Origin: Mycolicibacterium neworleansense
GTDB lineage: Bacteria; Actinomycetota; Actinomycetes; Mycobacteriales; Mycobacteriaceae
Assembly (NCBI RefSeq): GCF_001245615.1
Contig: NZ_CWKH01000001.1
Span: 1,674,001 to 1,738,000, forward strand
Direction of reading: 5' to 3'
Length of the DNA stretch: 64,000 nucleotides
Position numbers and translations under genes: made by a program. The number at the start of each line of letters is the position of its first letter. Position 1 is the stretch's first letter. Positions 56,650 through 64,000 of the stretch are shown here, piece after piece. The notes beneath the pieces were generated by a model, which was not told where the DNA came from, made no database searches, and saw nothing but the letters and a program-made list of their open reading frames with translations.

Positions 56650-57081
56650 TCAGGACCCCATCCCGATGGGGCTCTTGAGCCAAGACTGCTCCAGCCCGAC
56701 CAGGCCCGCACTCCAGCCGATCACGCCGAACAGCCACAGCGTGCCGACCACCACCAGTCCGGTGAACACCGCGCTGAGCCCTTTGACCGCGATGTGCTGG
56801 CGGTCAAACCAGGCCATCACGGCGTCATAGCGGGCCCGGACGTACCGCAACGCCCGCTTGGCGAAGTCGAACTCGCTGGCCAGGATCGCCAACCCGAGGA
56901 ACACGATCGCCCAGCCCGGACCCGGATACGGGATGGCCACGATCCCGACCGCCAGCACGATCGTGCCGACGACGCCGATGGCGATCCGGTAGGCGAAGTC
57001 CGCCGCCGGGCGCGAGCGCAGCCGCTCCCGAGCGCTCGTCCAGCGCTGTTTCACCTCGGCGAGGTTGGCCGCCAGACTCAT
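56650..57081 (-). CDS. PGPGW-motif membrane protein (TIGR02611 type)
   Basis: 143 residues. Two membrane segments around the motif IPYPGPGWAIVFLGLAILASEF, then a basic loop and a third helix near the C-terminus. The family is common in actinobacteria with unknown role. ATG at 57081 overlaps the thioesterase stop (ATGA). Confidence 0.87.
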   Translation of the reverse strand: MSLAANLAEVKQRWTSARERLRSRPAADFAYRIAIGVVGTIVLAVGIVAIPYPGPGWAIVFLGLAILASEFDFAKRALRYVRARYDAVMAWFDRQHIAVKGLSAVFTGLVVVGTLWLFGVIGWSAGLVGLEQSWLKSPIGMGS

Positions 57082-57698
57082 GGCTGCCCCGGCTTGAGCC
57101 GGACGAACAACGCCTCGGCCTCGGTGAGCACGTCGTCGCCGTCGAGCAGCCGCCCTTCGACGAAGATCTTGCGGCCCTCGATGCGGTCGATGCCGGCCTG
57201 GACCTGCAGATCCTTCTCGATCGGGGCGATCTTGCGGTAGTTGACATGCAGATACGCGGTGCGCTGATACATGCTGCCGGTCAGTTTGGCCGCGGTGTAG
57301 CCGAGCAGCGAGTCGAACAGCAGGGCCAGCGAGCCGCCGTGCACCGCGCCGTTGCGGCCGAGGTGAAAGCGGCGAAAGCAGGCGGTCCCGGCGATCCGGT
57401 TGTCGGCAGTCCGTTCCAGGTGCACCGGCACGTTGTTGACGTTGCCACGGTTGGGCAGGTCCATGCGCCGACCGGACGGTGAATTCCATTCGTCGGCTTC
57501 GTACGGCGCCAGCAATGCCGACACCTTCTCGATCAGGTCGGCGGCCTCGGTGATCACCTCGTCCGGGGCGTCGGCGCTGCGGGCATGGTCCTGCAGGGTG
57601 CGCACCGCCTCGATGAACCGGCCGTAATCGGGGCCGCCGCGATCGGTGGGATCGGGCGGGTTGAACCCTCCGCCGGGGTGCGTTGTTTCTGGGGCCAC
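57078..57698 (-). CDS. PaaI-like hot-dog thioesterase
   Basis: 206 residues. The C-terminal hot-dog domain has GRNGAVHGGSLALLFDSLLG and YLHVNYRKIAPIEKDL, typical of PaaI/4HBT thioesterases; the first 85 residues are a helical extension. Cleaves an acyl-CoA. GTG 57698. Operon with the PGPGW gene. Confidence 0.86.
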   Translation of the reverse strand: MAPETTHPGGGFNPPDPTDRGGPDYGRFIEAVRTLQDHARSADAPDEVITEAADLIEKVSALLAPYEADEWNSPSGRRMDLPNRGNVNNVPVHLERTADNRIAGTACFRRFHLGRNGAVHGGSLALLFDSLLGYTAAKLTGSMYQRTAYLHVNYRKIAPIEKDLQVQAGIDRIEGRKIFVEGRLLDGDDVLTEAEALFVRLKPGQP

Positions 57699-57729
57699 GA
57701 AGCCACCGTATTAGTGCCATGGTGGTGAG

Positions 57730-58227
57730 GTGAAACTGCACGACCTGGAGCGGCTCTCGTTGACCTATCCCGAGGTGGGCGCCACGGCCGGCGAGCTGCC
57801 CGCCGGGTACCGCCACACCCGGGCCTCCGCGGTGATCGGCACGGGGCGCGACCGATTCGAACAGGCGGCTGCGGATGTGCTGCGCTGGGGTATGCAGCGC
57901 GGCGCCGGTCTGCGGGTGCAGGCCGGCACCGAGGCCGCAGCGGTGGGCACCCAACTGGTGGTCCGACTCGGCCCCGTTCCGGCGCCGTGCCGGGTGGTCT
58001 ACGTGCTCGACGAGGCCGACCGCCGGGGCTTCGCGTACGGCACGCTGGCCGGCCATCCCGAGTCGGGCGAGGAGTTGTTCTCGGTCCGCTACGACCCGGC
58101 CACCGACGAGGTGCACGCCGAGGTGGTCGCGTTCTCCCGGCCGGCCACCTGGTGGAGCCGGCTGGGCGGGCCGGTGACACGACTGCTGCAGAAGGTGGTG
58201 ACACGCCGGTATCTCAGCGGCATCTGA
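57730..58227 (+). CDS. DUF1990 protein
   Basis: 165 residues. GTG start at 57730, 31 bp from the divergent thioesterase start. Matches the DUF1990 pattern: WGMQRGAGLRV, VVYVLDEADRRGFAYGTLAGHPESGEELF and a late FSRPATWWSRLGGPV. Function unknown; a lipid- or ligand-binding fold is plausible. Confidence 0.88.
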   Translation: MKLHDLERLSLTYPEVGATAGELPAGYRHTRASAVIGTGRDRFEQAAADVLRWGMQRGAGLRVQAGTEAAAVGTQLVVRLGPVPAPCRVVYVLDEADRRGFAYGTLAGHPESGEELFSVRYDPATDEVHAEVVAFSRPATWWSRLGGPVTRLLQKVVTRRYLSGI

Positions 58228-58241
58228 GATTCAATACCGCT

Positions 58242-59309
58242 ATGGCATATCGGGTGATTCAGTGGGGCACCGGCGCGGTCGGTGTCGAGACACTGGCGGC
58301 GACGCTGGACGACCGGCCGGACCTTGAGCTCGTCGGGGTGCGGGTGTACTCGGACGCCAAGAATGGCGTCGACGTCGGTGAACTGCTGGGCCGGGCGCCG
58401 ATCGGCGTGCGGGCCACCACCGATGTGCAGGCCATCCTCGATCTGCAGGCCGACTGCGTCGTCTACACCCCGCGGGTCACGAACCTGGATGACGTGTGTG
58501 CACTGCTGGCCGGCGGCAAGAACGTGGTGACGACCGCGTTCCTGTTCCACCCGCAACGGATGCCGGAGCACGACCGAGACCGGCTGCTGGCCGCGTGCGC
58601 GGCGGGTGGGACGTCGGTGCACGGCAGCGGCCTGAACCCCGGGAACCTGTCCGGCGCGCTGCCGTTGGCGTTGTCGGGCATGAGCAGGCGGATCGACAAG
58701 ATCACGCTGCAGGAGCGTGCCGACTGGTCGGACTACGACAGCACCCACATCACCTTCGACAACATGTCGTTCGGCCGGCCCGTGAATGAGATCGGCGTGG
58801 GCACAACCGAATTCCTGGCGTTCAACAACGAATTGTTCACCGAGCAGGTGTGGCTGCTGGCCGATGCTCTGGGCGCCGACATCGACGAGGTCACCTCATC
58901 GGTGGAAGCGGTCGCCGCCCGGCACGACCACCAGATCTTCGACCATGTCCTGGAAGCCGGCACCACCGCCGGGCAGCGGTGGAACTGGGTCGGGGTGCGC
59001 GACGGCGAGCCGCTCGTCGAGATCGAGACCTTATGGACCGTCGGCAACGAGTACCCGGACCACTGGCCGCGGCCCAAGCACGGCTGGACGCTGACCATCG
59101 AGGGCGATCCGTCGATGCAGACTCACTTCTTCGCCCTGGCCAGCTTCACCCGCGAGGCCACCATGGCCGAGCATGTCCGGGCAGCGAACGTCGCCACGGC
59201 GATGCAGGTCCTCAACGCGGTGCCCGCGGTGTGCGAGGCCGAACCCGGGTTCGCCACGCTCGCGACGCTCCCGCTGATCCGCAGCCACACCGGGTTCCGG
59301 CGGCGGTGA
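58242..59309 (+). CDS. DapB-like NAD(P)H-dependent dehydrogenase/reductase
   Basis: 355 residues. N-terminal Rossmann fold MAYRVIQWGTGAVGVETLAA as in dihydrodipicolinate reductase-like proteins of mycobacteria; C-terminal half unlike DapB (FGRPVNEIGVGTTEFLAF). Probably an oxidoreductase, substrate not known; some relatives act as amine dehydrogenases. ATG 58242, 14 bp after the DUF1990 gene. Stops of this and the next gene are adjacent. Confidence 0.87.
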   Translation: MAYRVIQWGTGAVGVETLAATLDDRPDLELVGVRVYSDAKNGVDVGELLGRAPIGVRATTDVQAILDLQADCVVYTPRVTNLDDVCALLAGGKNVVTTAFLFHPQRMPEHDRDRLLAACAAGGTSVHGSGLNPGNLSGALPLALSGMSRRIDKITLQERADWSDYDSTHITFDNMSFGRPVNEIGVGTTEFLAFNNELFTEQVWLLADALGADIDEVTSSVEAVAARHDHQIFDHVLEAGTTAGQRWNWVGVRDGEPLVEIETLWTVGNEYPDHWPRPKHGWTLTIEGDPSMQTHFFALASFTREATMAEHVRAANVATAMQVLNAVPAVCEAEPGFATLATLPLIRSHTGFRRR

Positions 59310-60119
59310 CTACCTGACGACGGCCGAACTGGGTTCCCGCGGTGCCCCCAGCATGTCCCGATGCGACGGCGGCACCCGTCCGCCTTCGTCGGTGATGCCG
59401 TAGCGGGTCGCGAGTTCGGCACCGATGACCGTCTTTCCGGACAGCTGCGCCAAGTCCGGATCGCGATACAGTGCGTCGATGAGATGACCGGTGAATTCCG
59501 GAGTTTCGGCATGCTCGGCGGTCTTGGCGAGAGCCTCGGGGTGGCCGGCGAACGCGGCCTTGAACTTCTCGGTGAGCAGGATGCCCATCCAGATCGACAC
59601 CGTCGACACCCCGGTATCGGCGAAGTCCACCGCCATGTCGGCGGCCAGCTTGTCCACGCCCGCCTTCTGGGCTCCGTAGGCGGGGCCGTGCATGTAGCAG
59701 ACCGATCCGGGCGACGAGGTGAACGCGATCAGCCCACGGCCGGCGGCCAGCAGCAACGGCGCGGCGTGCCAGGACGCCACGTAGGCCGAGCGCAGCCCGA
59801 CGTCGAGCACGTCGGCCAACTCGATCGGCTTCTCCCAGAACGGTTTCGGGTTGACCAGATCGTCGTGGATCGCGGCGGCATTGTTGACCAGTAGGTCCAG
59901 CCGGCCCTCCTGCTCGCCGATCCGCTTGAACAGCGCAGCCACGGCCGCGTCGTCGGAATGGTCCAGCGGCACGGCGATGCCGCCGTCGGCCGGATCGGTC
60001 ACCGTCCGCCCGGTGACATACACCCGCCAACCCGAGGCGAGCAGGGCCGCGGCGATCCCGCGGCCCGCACCGCGGCTCGCCCCGGTGACGACAGCAATCG
60101 GGGTGTCCACAGGTATCAA
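59310..60119 (-). CDS. Short-chain dehydrogenase/reductase
   Basis: 269 residues. TGASRGAGRGIAAALL binds the cofactor, LLVNNAAA follows, catalytic YGAQKAG has the YxxxK pair and the preceding Ser in FTSSPGSVC. Similar to human DHRS1-type SDRs. Start TTG 60119 or GTG 60110; the latter starts right at the strand VDTPIAVVTGAS. Only 1 bp from the next gene's stop, so likely one transcript with it. Confidence 0.88.
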   Translation of the reverse strand: MIPVDTPIAVVTGASRGAGRGIAAALLASGWRVYVTGRTVTDPADGGIAVPLDHSDDAAVAALFKRIGEQEGRLDLLVNNAAAIHDDLVNPKPFWEKPIELADVLDVGLRSAYVASWHAAPLLLAAGRGLIAFTSSPGSVCYMHGPAYGAQKAGVDKLAADMAVDFADTGVSTVSIWMGILLTEKFKAAFAGHPEALAKTAEHAETPEFTGHLIDALYRDPDLAQLSGKTVIGAELATRYGITDEGGRVPPSHRDMLGAPREPSSAVVR

Positions 60120-60120
60120 C

Positions 60121-61053
60121 CTACGGGGCGGATTTCCCCGTGTGCGTGAAGGTCGTCATGTCGGTGCCGCGCTCGTATTCGGCCATCCAGGTACCGGCCC
60201 ACGCCGGCAGCGGCTGCTCGGCTGGATCGTGGTTGGGCAGCTGGGACAGCGCCAGCCGCCACACCATCTTGGCCAGGTCGCCCGTGGGCACCGTGTCGAA
60301 CAGTGTCGCAGGCCCGCCCCGCAGTGCCTTGCGCCGACGACCGCCCGGACCCCGGTACTTGAATTCGTCGACCAGCAGGCGCATCGACATCAGCTGTTCG
60401 GCCGATACGCCGCGCTGTTCGAATGGGACCACTTCGTCGACGACACGAGCGATCGCCGCCGCCACCTCACCGATGTGGCCGAACGTGGGGCGCACCTGGC
60501 GGACGCGGTACCACGGGTCGTCGCTGAGGTGGCGGTACAGCATGAGCCCGGAGCTGCGGTGCTCGATCTCCTCGACGAAATGCCACGTCATCAACGCGGC
60601 CACGCGGCCGTCCGCTCCGTCGAACAGCGAATCACGGTTGTCCAGAATGACTTTGAACAGCGGGGTGAAGGTGGCCTCTAGGTTGGCGATGTAGGCGGCG
60701 TGGAACTCGACGGGGTGGGCAGCAATGAGATCGTCGAACGACTGCGTCGCCGCGTCGTAGGCACGCTGCAGTCCCGGGTACTGCTCGATCAGTGCAGCCA
60801 TGTGCTTGCGATGCGCCGCAGCGTGCTGTCCCTCCTGGCGCAGGAATGCGTCAGCCTCCGTGGCGATCCCGGGCGACTCGTCGAACCTGTCCTGCGCAGT
60901 GCGCAGTGCCTTGATCAGGTACCGCTCGAACGGGACCGCGATGAACGTGAAGACATTGCAGAACATGCCGAAACTCGGGCTGGACGGTTGCCACAGGAAC
61001 GGCACCGTCGCATCGAACTCCCAGCGGAGCTTGCGCACTACCAGGTCGGTCAT
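60121..61053 (-). CDS. PF10118-family putative metal-dependent hydrolase
   Basis: 310 residues, all-helical and ferritin-like. Candidate metal ligands in FLRQEGQHAAAHRKHM and TWHFVEEIEHRSSG (ExxxH pairs). The family is annotated as metal-dependent hydrolase but the pattern also fits a di-iron oxygenase. Operon with the SDR downstream. An inverted repeat that may be an operator lies 5 nt upstream. Confidence 0.88.
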   Translation of the reverse strand: MTDLVVRKLRWEFDATVPFLWQPSSPSFGMFCNVFTFIAVPFERYLIKALRTAQDRFDESPGIATEADAFLRQEGQHAAAHRKHMAALIEQYPGLQRAYDAATQSFDDLIAAHPVEFHAAYIANLEATFTPLFKVILDNRDSLFDGADGRVAALMTWHFVEEIEHRSSGLMLYRHLSDDPWYRVRQVRPTFGHIGEVAAAIARVVDEVVPFEQRGVSAEQLMSMRLLVDEFKYRGPGGRRRKALRGGPATLFDTVPTGDLAKMVWRLALSQLPNHDPAEQPLPAWAGTWMAEYERGTDMTTFTHTGKSAP

Positions 61054-61058
61054 CGCTA

Positions 61059-61074
61059 GTCACGGTAGCGTGAC
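61059..61074 (-). promoter_or_regulatory. Inverted repeat near the PF10118 gene start
   Basis: GTCAC-GGTAGC-GTGAC, perfect 5-bp arms, in the 49-bp gap before the PF10118 gene. Position next to the start codon suggests a repressor site; no regulator is adjacent. Confidence 0.35.
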
Positions 61075-61102
61075 AAATCCGAGCCTGGGCGTAAACCGAC
61101 AA

Positions 61103-62413
61103 TTATGCGAGCCGGGCCCTGACCAGGGTCGGCACACCGCTGGAATGAGCACGGCCGGTGAATCTCTCACGCAACGTCGATTCGGCATACTCGGTGCGGA
61201 ACAGGCCGCGCTCCTGCAGCAATGGCACCACCTCGTCGACGAAGATCTCCAGGCCGTCGGGGAACACATCGGGCATCAGGTTGAATCCGTCCGCGGCGCC
61301 GGCCAGGAACCACCGCTCGATGGTGTCGGCCACATCGACCGGTGATCCGACGATGACTCGGTGTCCGGCGCCACTGAACTCTCGCACGGCCTGTCTGAGC
61401 GTGAGTTCACGGCTTTCGATCAACCGCACCACCGACTCCCGGAATCCAAGAGAGGCACCGAATTTCGCCGGATCGGCGACCTCTCCGAGCAGGTGGGCAG
61501 GCACCGGATCGTCGAGGGGATGATCGGACAGATCCTCGCCGAGTACCTGCGACAAGCGCTCGAGGTCGTGGCCCGGCGGCAGTAGGGCGTTCTGTTCGGA
61601 GAACCGGCGCTCGGCCTCGGCCTTGGTGCTGCCGATCGTGGTGATCAGCCCCGGCAGGATCTTGACGTCGCCCCGCCGGCGGCCGAACGCCACCGCCACG
61701 TCCTTCACGTAGCGGTAGTGGTCGATGCCGGCACCCAGGTCGAGTTCGGCGCTGAACACCGCATCGGCAACCCGGCCCGCCAGCTCGCGCCCCTGCGGTG
61801 ATCCACCGGCCTGCACCAGCAGCGGATAGCCCTGCCGCGAGGGCCCCTGCGGGAGTCCGCCGACCACCGTGAAGAACTCGCCGTGGTGATCGATCCCGCG
61901 CCCGCTGAGGTCGGCGGCATCGCGCCACAGCGCACGGACCACGTCGACGAATTCGGCAGCCCGCCGGTACCTGACATGTCGATCCGGATAATCGGCGAGG
62001 CCGAAGTTCGCGCCGGCAGGAACCGAGTACGTGGTGACGATGTTCCAGGCCAGACGCCCCCCGGAGAGGCGGTCGAGGGTGAGCAGACGATGAGCCAGCT
62101 CGACCGGGTCGTTGAAGGTGGAGGACAACGTTCCGATCAGGCCGAGGTGCTCGGTCTCGGCGGCCACCGATGCCAGGATGACGGTCGGCTCCAGCGCCTG
62201 CGACGGGCGCAGCGCGGGGTGCTCACGCAGCGCCGGTCCGTCGGCCAGGAACAACGCGTCCAGCTTTCCCCGCTCGGCGAGCTTCGCCATCCGCACGTAG
62301 TAACCGGGATCGGCGAACGCGGTCGGCGGCTCGCTGGTGCGCCGCCATGCACCGGTGTGGATGCCGAGGTTGAGCACGTTCACGTTCAGGATCAGTTGGC
62401 CTGCTTGGGTCAC
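61103..62413 (-). CDS. Flavin-dependent monooxygenase, NtaA/DszA-like LLM class
   Basis: 436 residues, bacterial luciferase-like TIM barrel. NVNVLNLGIHTGAWR at the start, [18 protein letters not shown], and SGGRLAWNIVTTYS are diagnostic of the NtaA/SnaA/DszA branch, which uses FMNH2 to cleave C-S or C-N bonds. GTG 62413 overlaps the stop of the partner gene. Divergent ABC transporter nearby points to use of an imported sulfur or nitrogen compound. Confidence 0.93.
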   Translation of the reverse strand: MTQAGQLILNVNVLNLGIHTGAWRRTSEPPTAFADPGYYVRMAKLAERGKLDALFLADGPALREHPALRPSQALEPTVILASVAAETEHLGLIGTLSSTFNDPVELAHRLLTLDRLSGGRLAWNIVTTYSVPAGANFGLADYPDRHVRYRRAAEFVDVVRALWRDAADLSGRGIDHHGEFFTVVGGLPQGPSRQGYPLLVQAGGSPQGRELAGRVADAVFSAELDLGAGIDHYRYVKDVAVAFGRRRGDVKILPGLITTIGSTKAEAERRFSEQNALLPPGHDLERLSQVLGEDLSDHPLDDPVPAHLLGEVADPAKFGASLGFRESVVRLIESRELTLRQAVREFSGAGHRVIVGSPVDVADTIERWFLAGAADGFNLMPDVFPDGLEIFVDEVVPLLQERGLFRTEYAESTLRERFTGRAHSSGVPTLVRARLA

Positions 62414-63372
62414 AGTCGTCCTCCTGGGTTGGGCACGGTCTCGAACACCGTCGGATTGCGGCTCAGGTCGGGCGCCGCGGGTGCGGGTACGCCGAGTTGG
62501 TCACGTAATGTGCCGGTCCCCCAGTCGCCCAGCAGGCCCCGTGCCCGCGCAGCGGGTAGGACCTCGCGCAATACGCGATCCAGCTCGGACGGGTGCATCC
62601 TCAGCAGCACCCCGGAAACCCTGGGGTGCCCGGCAATCCGCTCGAGTGCGGCGTCGAAAGAGACGGCGGATCTCAGCCGCACCACCACCTTGCCCGCCAA
62701 CGGGACCGGATCATCACCGTCCTCCACGATGAGATGGTCGGCGGCACCTGCGGCGCCGCCGCGACCGAATCCGGCCTGCCGCCACACCGGGAGATCACCC
62801 TGCACCGATCCGGGCACATTGAGCGGACCGGCGATGTCATATGCGTTGTGCACGTCGGCCCGCCGGATTCTCGACACATCGGAGAACACCCCGGTGTCCA
62901 GGTCGCCGACCACGGAATCCAGCGGCCAGGTACGCCACAGCGCCCGCACCGCGTCGACGGCGTCGTCGGTATGCGCCGCGTCGAGGTCGGCACCGGTCCA
63001 GGTGTCGGTACTGGCGTTGAGCGCGATGCTGTGGTCGAAGTCCAGCGCCAGCCAACCGACCCGGCCGTGCGCGGCATGATCCACCGAAACCAGCCTTCGG
63101 GCCAGGTTGTACGGATGATCGCGGTGCGCGGCAGCCGCGACAACCAGCCCCAGTCGGCTGGTATGTCGCGCGGCGATCGTGGCGAGCAGGGACGGATCGA
63201 GGCCCTCCACCGTGACGTCGTTGGTCTCACCACGGTCGGCACCGATCACCCAGTACGACACCCCGGCCGTCTCGAGGCTTCCGGCCAATCCGGCGATACC
63301 GGCTACCCCAGCATCGAGCCGACCGAGACCGTCGCCGGTCAGCTCAACTCCAACAGTGAGTGATGCCCCCAT
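62410..63372 (-). CDS. Second luciferase-like (LLM) protein
   Basis: 320 residues of the luciferase-like family, shorter and more divergent than its neighbour. TSRLGLVVAAAAHRDHPYNLARRLVSVDHAAHGR shows the usual barrel blocks. May be a second oxygenase or a helper subunit. ATG 63372. Translationally coupled (GTGA) to the monooxygenase. Confidence 0.86.
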   Translation of the reverse strand: MGASLTVGVELTGDGLGRLDAGVAGIAGLAGSLETAGVSYWVIGADRGETNDVTVEGLDPSLLATIAARHTSRLGLVVAAAAHRDHPYNLARRLVSVDHAAHGRVGWLALDFDHSIALNASTDTWTGADLDAAHTDDAVDAVRALWRTWPLDSVVGDLDTGVFSDVSRIRRADVHNAYDIAGPLNVPGSVQGDLPVWRQAGFGRGGAAGAADHLIVEDGDDPVPLAGKVVVRLRSAVSFDAALERIAGHPRVSGVLLRMHPSELDRVLREVLPAARARGLLGDWGTGTLRDQLGVPAPAAPDLSRNPTVFETVPNPGGRL

Positions 63373-63451
63373 GAGCACCACGGTGATGCACCGTTCCGCG
63401 CAGGACAACGGTTGCGATCACGGATACTCCAATTGCCCACGGAGGCAACAG

Positions 63452-63478
63452 TTAAGCTGAACTGAACGGTCGGCTTAA
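63452..63478. promoter_or_regulatory. Inverted repeat between LLM operon and ABC permease
   Basis: TTAAGC (63452-63457) and GCTTAA (63473-63478) flank 15 nt in the 163-bp divergent gap. Placed to affect both promoters; short arms, so weak evidence. Confidence 0.3.
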
Positions 63479-63535
63479 TGTTCCTAAAGGTACGAATGAT
63501 TGCCGCGCCCGCGCCGCCGCCCTAGCGTTCCAACG

Positions 63536-64000
63536 GTGTTGAACTTCACCCTGCGGCGGATTGGCCAGTCGATCATCGTGATCGTATTGGCCTACACTGC
63601 AGTGTTTTTCGTGCTCAACGTCTTGCCGGGCGACCCGATCGAGACGCAGATCTCCAATCCGGAGAACCCGATCTCCGATAAAGATGCGCAGGTCCTGCGC
63701 GACTATTACCGGCTCAGCGAACCGGCGATCGTCCAGTTCGGGGTATCGGTGCAGCGGTTGTTCACCGGGGATCTCGGATACTCGCTCAACAGCGGACAAT
63801 CCGTGGCCCGACTGATGGAGCACGCCCTGCCCTCGACGCTGGCGTTGGCCGGTGTGGCCTTCGTGCTGGCCGCACTGCTGGGCTTCGTCATCGCCTTGGC
63901 CGCGGTTTTCGCGCCATGGTCACCGGTGCGCGAGTTCGCGCGGGTTCTGCCGCCGGTGTTCCTTTCCATTCCGGTGTTCGTCACCGGACTCGTGGCGCTG
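63536..64000 (+). CDS. Peptide/nickel-type ABC transporter permease, 3' end outside window
   Basis: 155 codons open to the window edge. GTG 63536; first helix near residues 9-30 (LRRIGQSIIVIVLAYTAVFF), then VLNVLPGDPIE, the DppB/OppB signature, and GDLGYSLNSGQSV, a second family mark, before helices 2 and 3. First permease of a transporter for peptides or similar solutes; divergent from the two luciferase-like genes. Confidence 0.9.
   Translation, partial: MLNFTLRRIGQSIIVIVLAYTAVFFVLNVLPGDPIETQISNPENPISDKDAQVLRDYYRLSEPAIVQFGVSVQRLFTGDLGYSLNSGQSVARLMEHALPSTLALAGVAFVLAALLGFVIALAAVFAPWSPVREFARVLPPVFLSIPVFVTGLVAL

Overview
The window is a high-GC chromosomal segment of a mycobacterium, most likely a fast-growing Mycolicibacterium. 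The evidence is gene content and order. The backbone follows the order I know from the M. tuberculosis Rv2578c-Rv2614c region: the Rv2578c-type radical SAM gene, dhaA, hisS, Rv2581c-type hydrolase, ppiB, rel, apt, Rv2585c-type lipoprotein, secF, secD, yajC, gabT, carboxylic acid reductase (fadD9/car), ruvBAC, yebC, pdxT, tesB, pdxS, a NUDIX gene, pimA, patA, pgsA, a HIT gene and thrS. Mycobacterial SOS boxes and SecDF with a Pro/Ala-rich SecD insert fit this. I recognise no tRNA, rRNA, CRISPR array, PE/PPE gene or transposase.

Accessory blocks lie between backbone genes. Block A (about 1979-9090) holds an alpha/beta hydrolase, an MmpS-like secreted protein, a complete urea ABC transporter operon urtABCDE, and a small membrane-protein gene flanked by inverted copies of a palindromic repeat. 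Block B (12101-17015) holds a second cyclophilin fused to a DUF4190-like membrane region, a SecD paralogue reduced to its extracytoplasmic domain, a double HD-GYP/LuxR protein, a DsrE-like protein and an unknown gene. Block C (31299-36107) holds a second carboxylic acid reductase, a MerR/TipA-type regulator and a DUF1304 protein. Block D (40279-47727) holds a truncated LuxC-type acyl-CoA reductase divergent from a tightly overlapping TetR-aldehyde dehydrogenase-CMD-6PGDH-like-SDR operon, and a GT-C glycosyltransferase. Block E (56650-64000) holds thioesterase, DUF1990, dehydrogenase, PF10118 and flavin-dependent monooxygenase genes, ending in the start of a peptide-type ABC transporter permease.

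Functional themes are protein export and folding (SecDF-YajC, two membrane-anchored cyclophilins, the SecD-like stub), stress signalling (Rel, an SOS-controlled radical SAM gene, RuvABC), phosphatidylinositol mannoside synthesis (pgsA-patA-pimA), vitamin B6 synthesis (pdxST), urea uptake, and aldehyde/acid redox chemistry (two CARs, ALDH, LuxC remnant).

The points most worth following are the SecD-domain paralogue beside duplicated cyclophilins, an orphan SOS promoter followed by a perfect hairpin in a convergent intergenic gap, and one operator-like motif placed at the same distance before both car genes.
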